A stretch of DNA of 64,000 nucleotides, taken from assembly GCF_003719825.1 (NCBI RefSeq), contig NZ_RIBS01000010.1, positions 1 through 64,000 on the forward strand, in the 5' to 3' direction. Positions within the stretch are counted from its first letter, which is position 1. Each line of letters begins with the position of its first letter. Under the pieces are notes generated by a model. That model saw only the letters and a list, made by a program, of their open reading frames with translations. It did no database searches and was not told the DNA's origin. The translations under genes were made by a program, and so were the position numbers. The stretch is from Montanilutibacter psychrotolerans. Lineage in GTDB: Bacteria; Pseudomonadota; Gammaproteobacteria; Xanthomonadales; Xanthomonadaceae. Below are positions 13,615 to 24,400 of the stretch, one piece after another.

Positions 13615-15186
13615 TTACAACGCCATCGACGCGATCTTGTCGACCCAGCGCGTCGCACCCGGGCCCTGCGCCGCGTAGGCGGCGATCGCGTCGAACACCG
13701 CATCGCTGAAGCCGCCCACGTGCAGCACGTCCTCGCGTTCGACCGTCTGCGCGGTGGCCACCGGCTGCAGGTCGATGCACACCAGGCGGGCCTGCGGGCA
13801 GCGCGCCTTCAGCTGCGCCCATTCGTGCATGGTCTGCGTCGCACCACCGTGGCGCGTGTCGCGCCAGCTTTCGTTGTCGGACACGATCACCACCAGGTCC
13901 ACTTGCGCCTTCTGCTTGTTCAATAGCGCCAGCGGCGAGCTCACGCTCGTGCCGCCGCCGCACAGCGCCGCCAGCTGCCGCGCCTGCGTCATCACGCTGT
14001 CGCGCGGATTCAGGCGCACTTCGGTGCGGACGCCGGTGTCGAACGGCAACACCTGCGCAGAGGGGTTGGTGCGCAACACGCACGCCGCCATCAACGCGGC
14101 GACATCGACGCAGCGCACTGCAGTAGTGCCGCCCTTGCGGTACCCGGTGACCGGCGAGGCCATCGAGCCCGACACGTCCACCGCCACTACCACATGGCCG
14201 TCCAGCACCGGCACCTGCCGGGTCGCGACTTCCATCGCATCCTGCAAGGCCTCGCGCACTGGCTCGGGCACGCTGCCCGCCGACGCGTGGTACGCGGTCA
14301 GCAGCTGGTAGGGCAGCACGCGTGCACGGCGGATCCGGTCCGGATCACGCAGGCGCTGCGCCACCGCGGCGGCGGTGGCCGCGTCGTCGAAGAGACCGTT
14401 GCGCGCGAACGTGTTGAGGTTCATGCGCAGCGTCTGCCACGAGGCGTCCAAGGCCAGCGTCTTCCAGTGCGACGCCGTCAACGACAACGACGTGTAGTAC
14501 TGGAAGGGCATCTGGGGCAGCACACCTTCCGACGGCACGCCATCGGGGGCACGCTTGAATGCCTCGTACGCCTGCACCACCTCCGGCAGCAGTTCCTCGC
14601 GGTACGGCTTGCCGATCACCCAGGCGTAGAGCGCCTCGCGACGTGCATCGGCTGGCTTGGGGTGGACCATGCGGATCACGTCGGCCAGCGAAGGCTGCTG
14701 GCCGATCGCGGCCTGCACGATCGCCGCGTCGCTGGCCTGGTCCAACCACTGCCGTACCAGGCGCTTGGGCCGCGAGCCCAGCGACTTGCGCCCCGTCCGG
14801 CCGCTGCGAAGGATCTGCACCACGTTGCGCAGCATTCGGCCGTTGTCCACCACCCGCGGGAAGGCGCTGGCGAAGGTCTCGCCGTCGCGGCTGGCCAGCG
14901 TGGCCAGCAGCAGCGCGGGCATGTCCTTCATGTGCCCCACCTGGCGGGTGTAGACCGCCGTGCGGGCCACGAAGGCCGGATCGACCTGCTCGCTCAAGGC
15001 CAGCACCTGCGCCAGCTGGTCCTCGCCGTCGGCGTAGTACGTGCCGTTGAGGCAGCCCGTCGCCGCATACAGCGCCAGGGCGGCCTTCGGCTCGCGGACA
15101 TAGGCCAGGCCACCGGCTTCGTTGCGCGCGGTCGCCGCCGGCAACAGCGCGCCGCGGATCGACTGGAAGAGGGACGGGTTGGCCAT
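13615..15186 (-). CDS. rsr: Ro60-family protein Rsr (TROVE and vWA domains)
   Basis: A 523-residue ring-shaped RNA-binding protein. The TROVE/HEAT-repeat region begins near NEAGGLAYV and covers about residues 20-330. A von Willebrand A domain follows, with the MIDAS motif DVSGSMAS near residue 335 and a later IVSDNESW. In bacteria, Ro60 binds Y RNAs and takes part in RNA quality control; in Deinococcus it does so with PNPase. The start at 15186 has AAGGAG nine bases upstream. It is the first gene after the sigma-54 promoter, followed by the Y-RNA array, rtcB and rtcA. Confidence 0.93.
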   Translation of the reverse strand: MANPSLFQSIRGALLPAATARNEAGGLAYVREPKAALALYAATGCLNGTYYADGEDQLAQVLALSEQVDPAFVARTAVYTRQVGHMKDMPALLLATLASRDGETFASAFPRVVDNGRMLRNVVQILRSGRTGRKSLGSRPKRLVRQWLDQASDAAIVQAAIGQQPSLADVIRMVHPKPADARREALYAWVIGKPYREELLPEVVQAYEAFKRAPDGVPSEGVLPQMPFQYYTSLSLTASHWKTLALDASWQTLRMNLNTFARNGLFDDAATAAAVAQRLRDPDRIRRARVLPYQLLTAYHASAGSVPEPVREALQDAMEVATRQVPVLDGHVVVAVDVSGSMASPVTGYRKGGTTAVRCVDVAALMAACVLRTNPSAQVLPFDTGVRTEVRLNPRDSVMTQARQLAALCGGGTSVSSPLALLNKQKAQVDLVVIVSDNESWRDTRHGGATQTMHEWAQLKARCPQARLVCIDLQPVATAQTVEREDVLHVGGFSDAVFDAIAAYAAQGPGATRWVDKIASMAL

Positions 15187-15248
15187 CGTGATGCTCCTTG
15201 GGGCGGGCGGCGGCAGGAAGATCCCGCCGCGTTCGTGCCAAGTACCAG

Positions 15249-15265
15249 AGCAATCGCCGTGCCAA
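15249..15265 (-). promoter_or_regulatory. Sigma-54 (-24/-12) promoter of the rsr-Y RNA-rtcBA operon
   Basis: The minus strand reads TTGGCACGGCGATTGCT, an almost ideal match to TGGCACG-N4-TTGC. The GG and GC elements are correctly spaced, 63 bases or more upstream of the rsr start. It points at rsr and lies between rsr and the divergent sigma-54 activator gene rtcR. RtcR-dependent transcription would start near 15238. Confidence 0.85.
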
Positions 15266-15387
15266 CTTCGCCTCGGATACGGCAAGTCATTGGTTCTATT
15301 GATTTACCAGGCCAACAGGCGGAAATGCGCCGGCGACGGAAGGCCGGCTTCTGTATATTTCTGGCGCAGTTATTTATCGGAACGGAT

Positions 15388-16980
15388 ATGCGCAAGCGCC
15401 AAGTCATCCTCGGCATGCTCGGTACCCAACTCGACGCCGGCACCGGGCCCGGGCGCTGGGAAAAGTGGCGACCCACGGTCAGCCTGGGCCAGTACGAGGA
15501 CTTCCTGCCCGACCGCATCGAGCTGATGCTGGACGAGCGCCGCTACGGCAAGCTCGCCACGCTGGTGGTCGAGGACCTGGCGCAGGCATCCCCGGACACC
15601 GTTGTGCGTCGCCACGACACGTATCTCGCCGATCCGTGGGACTTCGAGAGCGTGTACGCCTGCCTGCACGACTTCCTGCGCGGCTACGCGTTTCTTCCCG
15701 AGGAAGAGGACTATTACGTCCACATCACCACCGGCACGCACGTTGCGCAGATCTGCTGGTTCCTGCTGACCGAGAGCCGGCATTTCCCGGGGCGGCTGCT
15801 GCAGACCTCGCCACCGCGCAAACAGAATGGCGAGGCAGCGGGCAGCTACGCGTTCATCGACCTGGATCTGTCGCGCTACGACCGCATCGCGCAGCGCTTC
15901 GCCCAACAGCGACTGGAAGATCGCGACCTGCTCAAGAGCGGCATCGCCACGCGCAACGCCGCGTTCAACCGGATGATCGAACAGATCGAAACGGTGGCCA
16001 CGCGCTCGCGCGCGCCGATGCTGCTGATGGGCCCTACCGGCGCAGGCAAGAGCCAACTGGCCAAGCGCGTGTTCGAGCTCAAGAAGCTCAAGCACCAGTT
16101 GCCGGGGCGCTTCGTCGAGGTCAACTGCGCAACGCTGCGCGGCGACGGCGCGATGAGCACGCTGTTCGGCCACACCAAGGGGGCCTACACCGGCGCGTCG
16201 AGCGACCGCGCCGGCCTGCTGCGCTCGGCTCACCAGGGATTGCTGTTCCTCGACGAGATCGGTGAGCTTGGCGCCGACGAGCAGGCGATGTTGCTGCGCG
16301 CACTGGAAGAGAAACGCTTCCTGCCGGTGGGCAGCGACAAGGAGGTCGAAAGCGATTTCCAGCTGATCGCCGGCACCAACCGCGACCTGCACCAGGCGGT
16401 GGCGCACGGGCGTTTTCGCGAGGACCTTCTCGCGCGCCTGAACCTGTGGACCTACCACTTGCCCGGGCTGGCCGATCGCCGGGAGGACATCGAGCCGAAC
16501 CTCGATTTCGAACTCGAGCGCTGGTCGCGCGAGCAGCACCAGCGCGTCACTCTCAACCGCGAGGCGCGCGAACGTTACCTGCGCTTTGCCACCAGCGCGG
16601 ACGCGGGCTGGAGCGGCAACTTCCGCGACCTGGGCGCATCGGTAATGCGATTGGCGACGCTGGCCGAGGGCGGACGCATAAACACCGCGCTGGTCGACGA
16701 TGAAATCGCACGGCTGCGTCGGCAATGGCGCAGCGGCCAGGCCCCCTCCCCGCTGGACGAATTGCTGGGCGAGCGCGTGGCCGGGCTCGATCGCTACGAT
16801 CGCGTGCAACTGGAGGATGTGCTGCGCGTGTGCCGGCATGCGAAGTCCCTGTCGCAGGCCGGACGCGAGTTGTTTGCCGTGTCGCGCACGCAGAAGGCCA
16901 GCGGGAACGACGCGGACCGTCTGCGCAAGTACCTCGCCCGCTTCGAGCTGGACTGGGAACGCGTGCGATCGATGGCCTGA
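15388..16980 (+). CDS. rtcR: RtcR, CARF-domain sigma-54-dependent activator
   Basis: A 530-residue activator. The N-terminal region (about 1-185) corresponds to the RtcR sensor (CARF-like) domain. The AAA+ domain shows Walker A GPTGAGKS near residue 214, GAYTGA near 264 (a GAFTGA variant for sigma-54 contact) and Walker B LLFLDEIGEL near 285. A C-terminal HTH follows. In the family the sensor responds to RNA fragments with 2',3'-cyclic phosphate ends and turns on rtcBA. The start at 15388 is the ATG at MRKRQVILGMLG. It is divergent from rsr, whose promoter it presumably controls. Confidence 0.95.
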   Translation: MRKRQVILGMLGTQLDAGTGPGRWEKWRPTVSLGQYEDFLPDRIELMLDERRYGKLATLVVEDLAQASPDTVVRRHDTYLADPWDFESVYACLHDFLRGYAFLPEEEDYYVHITTGTHVAQICWFLLTESRHFPGRLLQTSPPRKQNGEAAGSYAFIDLDLSRYDRIAQRFAQQRLEDRDLLKSGIATRNAAFNRMIEQIETVATRSRAPMLLMGPTGAGKSQLAKRVFELKKLKHQLPGRFVEVNCATLRGDGAMSTLFGHTKGAYTGASSDRAGLLRSAHQGLLFLDEIGELGADEQAMLLRALEEKRFLPVGSDKEVESDFQLIAGTNRDLHQAVAHGRFREDLLARLNLWTYHLPGLADRREDIEPNLDFELERWSREQHQRVTLNREARERYLRFATSADAGWSGNFRDLGASVMRLATLAEGGRINTALVDDEIARLRRQWRSGQAPSPLDELLGERVAGLDRYDRVQLEDVLRVCRHAKSLSQAGRELFAVSRTQKASGNDADRLRKYLARFELDWERVRSMA

Positions 16981-16990
16981 GCCGCACCGC

Positions 16991-18358
16991 TCAGTCGATG
17001 AAGCGCGCAGGCAGCGGCGGGGCCGTGGACGGAACCTTCGCCAGCGACGCGTCCAGCCACGGTTGCGGCACCCCCTCGGCGACCGCGTAGGCACCGACGT
17101 ACGGCATCATCAGGGTGGTCTGGTACAGCATCGGCTCCCAGCCGGACGGGGCGAGGAACACGCTGGTGGCGCGCTTCTCGCTGTAAGGCGATGCGCCAAA
17201 CGTGGAGATGTTCCAGGCGGTCCGCTGGTGCGCGATGTAGTCGGCGTTGTGGCGCGTGCTGATGGCCGGCCAGCCTTCCAGCTGCAGGAAATTGTTGTAG
17301 CTGCCCGGCGACGCCAGCATGTCGTTGACCGTGCGCCCCACCAGCAGGGCCTGGAGCAGCCCGCTCCCCCGTCCGGCGAAGTCGCCGTCGGCCGGCTGCA
17401 CGTAGGTGCCGGTCACGTTGAGCAACGTGGCGTAGTGCGAATTGCCCGGGTCGTGCCGCGTCGGCAGGCCGGAGGCATCCATCGAGCGGTCGAGCGGCTG
17501 CACGGACACGCCCGCTGGCAGGTCGCGGTCGGCGCAGACCACGACGAAGTGCGCGCCCGCAACCAGCAGGTTGCAGAACGCCGACACGGTGGCGGGGTTC
17601 CAGTCCTGGCCGTCGACAAAGTCGAAGCGGCGATAGCCCGACAACGAGAAGACCGACGGCGATGTGGCATCGACGTGCCGCATCTGCGGCACCCACATCG
17701 TCAGCGCACCGGCCGGGCTGGCGGTGCGCAGGTACCCGGCCAGCCACCTCAGTAACGCAGCGTCCACCGCTGGGCAGGCACCGGTCGCGGACAACCACTG
17801 GGTGCTGAGCAGGCCCGCCAACCCGGACAACTGCCCGCCAGTGAAGTCGGCCGGCTGCACGTAACCGTCCGGCGACGGATGACCGTAGGCGGCGTGGATG
17901 ATGGCGCCGTCCCGCACGCCCGGCCCGTACACGCTGTTGACGAAGTCCTGGGCGTTGTCGCGTGGCGGGGCGTCCAGCAGCTCCAGCGGCGCGACCCAGC
18001 CCGAGCCGCTGGTGATGCCACGGTAGAGGCCCACGGCGGCCACGGCGTCGTGGCCAGGAAACGTAGTGGCGTCGGCGATCGCCAGGTAGCCGGGTGCCGC
18101 GGTCGTTGCCACGGTAGTGGCCCCGGCGCCGAGCGGATGCCGGTAGGTAATGTCGAACCCCATGCCCGCCCCGGCGACCCGGAAATGCCCATCGCAGCCA
18201 CCGGACGGATTGCGGGCGGAGACGGTCATCGTCTGACCCGGCTGGACCATGGTCGGCACCGCCGTCGGCACCGGCCCGCTGGTGGCGCCGGCATCGCCGA
18301 ACATCAACGGCAGGTCGGTCCGATTGGCAAGACGGATCGTCATCGATCGGTCGAACAC
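16991..18358 (-). CDS. Unknown protein at the end of the SpvB/RHS cluster
   Basis: A 455-residue protein with no recognised family. The N-terminal 100 residues (TIRLANRTDLPLMFGDAG, then Gly-rich beta-type sequence) look like a beta-sandwich. The rest has mixed Asn/Gly/Tyr-rich segments and no membrane segment. I chose the GTG at 18358 because GGAGG lies 7 bases upstream; an in-frame ATG at 18403 sits 12 bases after the stop of the giant gene. It is the last gene of the minus-strand cluster and might be an accessory or binding protein of the giant protein. Function is unknown. Confidence 0.65.
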   Translation of the reverse strand: MFDRSMTIRLANRTDLPLMFGDAGATSGPVPTAVPTMVQPGQTMTVSARNPSGGCDGHFRVAGAGMGFDITYRHPLGAGATTVATTAAPGYLAIADATTFPGHDAVAAVGLYRGITSGSGWVAPLELLDAPPRDNAQDFVNSVYGPGVRDGAIIHAAYGHPSPDGYVQPADFTGGQLSGLAGLLSTQWLSATGACPAVDAALLRWLAGYLRTASPAGALTMWVPQMRHVDATSPSVFSLSGYRRFDFVDGQDWNPATVSAFCNLLVAGAHFVVVCADRDLPAGVSVQPLDRSMDASGLPTRHDPGNSHYATLLNVTGTYVQPADGDFAGRGSGLLQALLVGRTVNDMLASPGSYNNFLQLEGWPAISTRHNADYIAHQRTAWNISTFGASPYSEKRATSVFLAPSGWEPMLYQTTLMMPYVGAYAVAEGVPQPWLDASLAKVPSTAPPLPARFID

Positions 18359-18414
18359 GGCGTTTCCTCCGAGGCGCGCCTTCTGCGCACGCGGATGCTT
18401 CATTGCCGGGCCGC

Positions 18415-21400
18415 TCACAGCGATCCCTCGTCGCGCTTGGTCGTGGCACCCCAAGCGGCGTAGCCGCCCACCAGAAGAAAGCCACCCGGCACATACAGGC
18501 CGATGGCGGTTTGCGAGGTGGCGGCGCTCTTGAGGTTGTCGATACTGTTGTTGATGAAGCTTTGCGTGCGTATGGCTAAACGTTCGGCGCCGTTTACCGC
18601 GGCCTTGCTCGGGTTGATGTTCTTGACGCTGCTGAAGGCACCCGATGCGGCGCCGATGGCAAAGCCCTGCAGCGAATCCATCAGCAAGTCGCTGGCGGTG
18701 ATCTTCTTGCCGGTGATCGCATCGCTGATCAGGGCCGAGACGTCACTGCCGACCATTCCGGCAACGCTCTGGGTGACGGTGCGGAAGAGGATGCCCCCGC
18801 CAATGCTCATGCCCTGGGTCAGGCCAACCGACGCCGGCATGCTGGCCAGGCCGCCGATGCCGCCGCTGATGAAGCCGGTCAGTGCGCCCATGCCCATCGC
18901 CTGGAAGAAGCCCTTGGCGGTGAAGTCGCGGCCGTGCTGGATGTCGTAGCTCAACCCGCTGGTACCGGCCCCGGTGATGGCGCTGCTGACCGAACTCCAG
19001 AACACCGACGTCGCGTTCTGGGCGATCACCTGGGCCGTGGTCATCGGTACTGCCGCCTCGACGGCCGCCGCGCCCGCGCCCGCACCCACCTCGCCTGCCG
19101 CAGCAACCACGCCACCCGCCGCGCCTTCCACGGCCGCTGCACCGGCCACCTCGGTGGCAGCCGCCGCGCCCGCCGCGGCCACGCCGGCGGCGGCCCCTTC
19201 GCCGGCCACCGCCGCACCGGCCAGGGCCGCCTCGCCGGCCGCCACGCCGGGTGCGGCCGCTCCCGCGGTGACGATGCTGAGCGCGATGCCCGCCACCGCC
19301 AGCGCCGCCATCGCGATGCCGATTCCCACCTGCGCCCACACCGAGATGTTGCCGCTGGGGTCCATGAAGTTGAGCGGGTTGTTGCTGGCGAACACGTACG
19401 GGCTGGAGAACTGGCGCGCCGGATCGGGCCCGAGGAAGCGCAACAGCGCCGGGTCGTACAGGCGTGCACTGAAGTCGTACAACCCGGTGCCGGAGTCGTA
19501 CTCCTTGCCCGCGTACAGGAACAGCCAGTCGGCGCTGGCCGGGCCGCTGCGCGAAAGCAGCGTGCCGAACGCCGCGTAGTCGAACGCGCAACGCGCGGTA
19601 CCGTCGCCGTCGAGCACGGCCCACACGGTGTGCTGGTGATCGCTGACCGGGTAGCTCAACGTGCCGTCGTGAACCGCGGCCAGGCCATCGGGCCCCCAGA
19701 TGCACAGTTGCGGCGTGCCATCGTTCCAGACCATCAACGGCGTACTGCCCGCGCCGGCAAATGCGACGCGCCGGTGCGTGCCCTGCTGGCGAAGCACGCG
19801 CAGGTTGTTGAGCCCGCGCGCGTAGCGGATGGTGTCGCCGGCGCCGCTGATGGTGGCCGTCGTCGACAGCGCCGGGTCGTAGCCGATGTCCAACCCGCGC
19901 CACTGGTCCGGGCGGCCGTCGGCGCGGTAACGGAACGCCTGCGCGGTGTCGTCGCCGAACTGCGCGCTGTCGAGCTGGTCGGTGCCGGCGCTGCAGGTGG
20001 CCGAAAGCGTCACGCCATCGGCCGTAGCGGCCCAGATGTTGCCGTTGGCGTCGTACTGGTCGATCGTGAGATTGCCCGGCTGGCTGTTGGCCACGCTGGC
20101 GCTGGCCAGCCGCTGCTGGCCGTCGTAGGTGTAGCCGGCCTCGCGCGTTCCGCTGGCGATGTCCAAGCCGAACGCGGTCTGGCGCTGCTGGATGTTGCCG
20201 TCGGGGGTGTAGGCGAACGTCTGCGCGAACACGCTGTCGCCACCGACACTGGCCTGGTGCAGGGCGATGTTGCCTGGCGAGTCGTAGTTCCACAGCTCGG
20301 CAAGCTTGCCGCGCTGCGCGGACTGCAGCTGGCCGTCGGCGTTCCAGCCGTAGCTCGCGATGGCGCTGGGGTCCTCGGGCGTGCCGATCGCGACGATGTG
20401 CCCCTGGTCGTCGTACTGGTAGGTGAGCGCCGCCAGTGGCGATCCCTCCGGCAGGTCGATGCGGACGACCTCGTTGAGGTTGTTGTAGTGGTAGCCCGCG
20501 ACCGCATCCAGGCTGGTCGGGCCGGACACCTGCAGGCGGGCGCTGATGACGCGCCCGAGCACGTCGTACACCCAGGATTCCAGCACGTCGCAAACGCCCA
20601 GCGACGGATCGCTGGCCGGTGCCGGGTTGAAGGTGGCCACGCGCACCAGTCGACCCAGCGCATTGGCGTCGCTGCCGTCGCCGTCGTACCAGTAGTGCCG
20701 ACCGGCCACCGCGCCGTCGCCGCTTCCAGGCCAGTCCGGGTTGTCCAGCTCGGTCGCCAGCTTCGCCGGATCCCACGCGGCGTTGACCACGCCTTCCTCA
20801 ATCGTCCGGCCGAGCGCGTCGTACCGCGTGTACAGGAAGAACTGCTCGCCCGGGTCCAGCGCGGGCTGCACGAACCGCAGCTGGCCCTTGCCGTTGTACA
20901 GGCTTCGGGTCACGCCGGAATCGGGGTCGGTGTACTGCACGATCTGACCGAGCGGGTTGCTCAGCGTGGCGCGCACGTACGCCGACGGCTGCGACTGCGG
21001 CGCGCTGGTGAAGGCGTTGGGCAGTTGCAGGGTGCCCAGCGTGCCGGCGCTGCCTGCCTGGGCGCTGTAGCTGGGCGCGACCAGGCTCTGGCCGACGTTG
21101 TTGCCGCTGGTGTCGGACTGCAGCATCGCCGCGGCACGGTTGCTGGTGTCTACCAATTGGCGACCGTCGTAGCCGCCCGGTGTGGTGGTGGTGGTGGCGT
21201 AGAACCGTCCGGCCGCGACCGGGTCGCTGGCGTCGCTGGCCGTGTAGGCCATGCGCGTGGTCTGGCGCCCGGACGCTGGCTGGTTGATGTCGTGGATGGA
21301 CAGCGCCAGGCCGGGCTTGCCGGCCTCGATTGCGCGTTGCTGCGCCGAGGCCTCGTAGCGCGTGCCGTTGTACGGGTAGTCCTGATCGTCCGAGCGGACC

Positions 21401-24400
21401 ACCGCACCATCGGATTGGCCGGCGTAGTAGTCGGCGATGTCGCCCTGCATCGACCAACTGCTGGCGGTGGCCGCAAGAAAGGCCGGCACGTCCAGGAAGG
21501 TGTTGCGATAGCGCAGCATCGGCACGTCGGCACCGGAACCGAAACTGCCGGGCGCGACCTTGGTCGATGCCAGCTGCCGATCGAGCGCGTCGTAAACCGC
21601 CTCCATCACGCGGCTGTCCTCACCGTGGCGCTGGTGGATCTGGCGCTGGCGCGCGGCGCCATCGGTGTACGACAGCCCCAGGCGCGGGTCCGCGCCGACG
21701 CCAAGCTGGCTCACCCGGAGCGTGTTGGTGCCGGTGTCGAACACACAACCGTCGGCCACGGTGGCGGCGTTGTCGGCACTGAACAGCAACTGCCCGTCGG
21801 CGAAGAACAGCAGATGGCCACCGCCCACCACCAGCAACCACTGCTGGGCGATGCGCGGCGGGGCGGCGAGCGGCGCCTGTCCGGACGTGCCGTCGGCGAG
21901 CGTCCAGCGCCAACCGTCGGCGGCGTTCCAGGCAATCGACTGGCCGCCACCGAAGGTCAGCGACAACGCGCCCTGGGCTGCTGCCAGCAGTTCGAACTCG
22001 ATGAAGAACGCGCCGGTTGTCGCGGCGATGCCGCCTTGCCAGGTCAGGCTGTCGGCGTCACGACCGTCCTTGACCAGGCCGCCGTCGACAGCGCGCCAGG
22101 CGGTGGCATCGCCGGACTTCCAGCGATTGCGCCACTTCCCGCCGTCTCGGAACGTTTCGGTGATGCCGCCGCCGGACATCTGCAGGGTCAGCTCGGCGTT
22201 CGGGCTGGCGTCGTCGAACCGGTCGTTGGCCGCGCCCTGGCGTGACTGGAACCGCAACGCCAGCTCCTGCCACTGCCCGGTCGCGCCGACCGCGCCAAGC
22301 GGACGGTTGAACCGGTCGTACGGCGTGAAATCGCTGGAGCCGCTGGCGCCCATGCTGGCGCGCAGGAGCCGGTTGGCGGCCTGCCAGGACTGAACGTTGA
22401 CGTCGGTTCCGAACGGCACCAGCAGCACGCCGTCGATCAGCACCGCGCTGCTGCCGGGGTTGCCGATGGTCAGCGCGATCGTGGTGGTGCCGTCGGGCAA
22501 GGCAATCGTCGCGGTGTCGTAGCGCCACTGCCCGTCGCTGTCGGCCAGATCGAACGTCTGCGGTTGCCCACCGACGTCCAGGTGGATCGCCCCGGTCCCG
22601 CCGCTGTAGCCCGCCGGCGTCTGGTAGCGCAGCGCCAGCAGGTAGGTGCCACGGCCGGCGGCGGGGTGGACCGTTGTCGCGATACTGCCGCCGACACCGA
22701 CCGTCAGGCTCTGCTCGCCGAGCCAGGCGTTGTCGGCGCATGGCGAGGTGCCCGACAGTTGCCAGCCGCTGACGTCTTCATAAGCCTGGAAACCGTTCCA
22801 TGCGCACTCGGCCAGGGCCGCCGCGCGGAACGACACCACCGGCAGCCCGACCGTGCTGGCGAACACCGTCGAGCACGCGGTGCCGGCGCCGTCGAGGTTC
22901 TGCAGCACCGAGCCATCGGGCGCACGCTGCTGCAGGACGGTGATGGCCTGCCAGCCATCGGGCACCTTGCCAGGCTGCCAGTCGGCGAACGGGAAACTGC
23001 TGTCGCCACCGGTCCAGCCGAAATCCGCGGCCTCGGCCGGGGTCAGCACGTCGCTGCCCCACGCGGTGGGCCAGTCGGCCAGCGCCATCGCCGATACCGC
23101 CGTGGCGACGCCCGCCTGGGTGGCGCTCTGCTGGACCGCGCTGGACACGTCGTTGAGCAGGCGGCTGGTGGCGTTGACCTCGCAGGCATAGCGGTACGTC
23201 AGCACGTCGGACTCGGTGACGCCGGCGCCGTTGACGGTGCTGGAGGTGACGCTGGCCGGTTGCCCGGTGTACGGGGCCGGCAGCCCGGCGGGCACGAACG
23301 AGGTCGTTGTGGCCGACGCCACGCCATCGCGCATGTTGCTCTGGCCGGTCTGCAGCACGTACGCGCCGTAGAGTTGGCGCGCCGCGACGCTGCCGTCGAC
23401 CGGGTCGGCGGCGCGCTTCACGTAGGCCGTCCACTGGTAACTGGTGCTGGCCAGCAGGTTGCTCTGCGCGTCCAGCGTGGCCACGCTCTGCAACAGGCCG
23501 TCGAGCATGTTGTACCAGTCGGCGCCGGTCACCAGGGCGTTGCCGTTGAGGTAGGTGCTGATCACCGAACCGTTGACCGGGTGGTCGACGGTGCCGCCCG
23601 GATAGACCGCCGTCTGGAAGTACTTCACGACCTCGCCACTCGCATCGCAGGCGGCGTTGGTGGTGTCGGCGACGTAGGTGGTGGTGAAGGCCTCCGACAG
23701 GCCATCGTCGATGGTGATGGCACTCACCGGCCAATCGCTGATGGGCCCCTGCACCGCATCGCCGGCGTAGCGATGCAGGGTGATGGTGGTGGCGGCATCG
23801 AGATTGCCGGCGCTGTCGGGATAGGTGAAGAACGCCGACGGACCGCCGGGCTGGGTGCCCTGTCCCGGCACGTCCTGCTCCTGAGCCGTCCACATCTGCT
23901 CCTGCGCCAGCAACTGCGCTGCGCCGAACACGCCGCCATTGCGCAGCACCAGGGCCGATGCCGCGGTCGCGTGACCGGTCGACGACGCGTCGCTGTCGTA
24001 CAGCGCGCAGGCGATGAATGCCGGCCCCTCGTTGATCACCGAGGCCGAATTGAGCTGGTACCGCGACCCGCCGCCGGCCGCCTGGTTGACCAGTTGCTGC
24101 AGGTCGCCGATGTTGGCCGCGACGGCATCGCCCCAGTCGGTGGCCACGCCGCGGAAAAACAGCTGGGTGCCGACAGTGAGGTAGTCCGGGCTGCCGGCGC
24201 CGATCCAGTTCGCGGTCCCGGGATCGGCCAGCGGCGTGGTGAGGCCGGTGATGGCCGCCGGGTCGCCCCAACCGTTACCGCTGGGGTCGTAACCGACCAG
24301 CGCCGCCGTCGGAGCGCCGTTGGGCACCAGCACCTGAACGGCGTAGTCGGGTCCGTAGCCATAACGCTGCTCCCCGCTGATCACGCCCTGCGGCTTTAGC

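Noticed and set aside
12475-13703. Open frames across the rsr-rtcB gap
   Set aside because: They run through structured RNA elements. The products are Arg/Pro-rich without domains, and the frames change between tRNA-like copies.
16991-18358. Known immunity or TcC-type protein for the RHS cluster
   Set aside because: I saw no motif that supports either, so it is left as unknown.
18934-22245. Plus-strand open frame of 1103 codons opposite the giant RHS gene
   Set aside because: It is antisense to an intact RHS core. The product is Arg/Val/Ala low-complexity of the kind seen in every shadow frame here.
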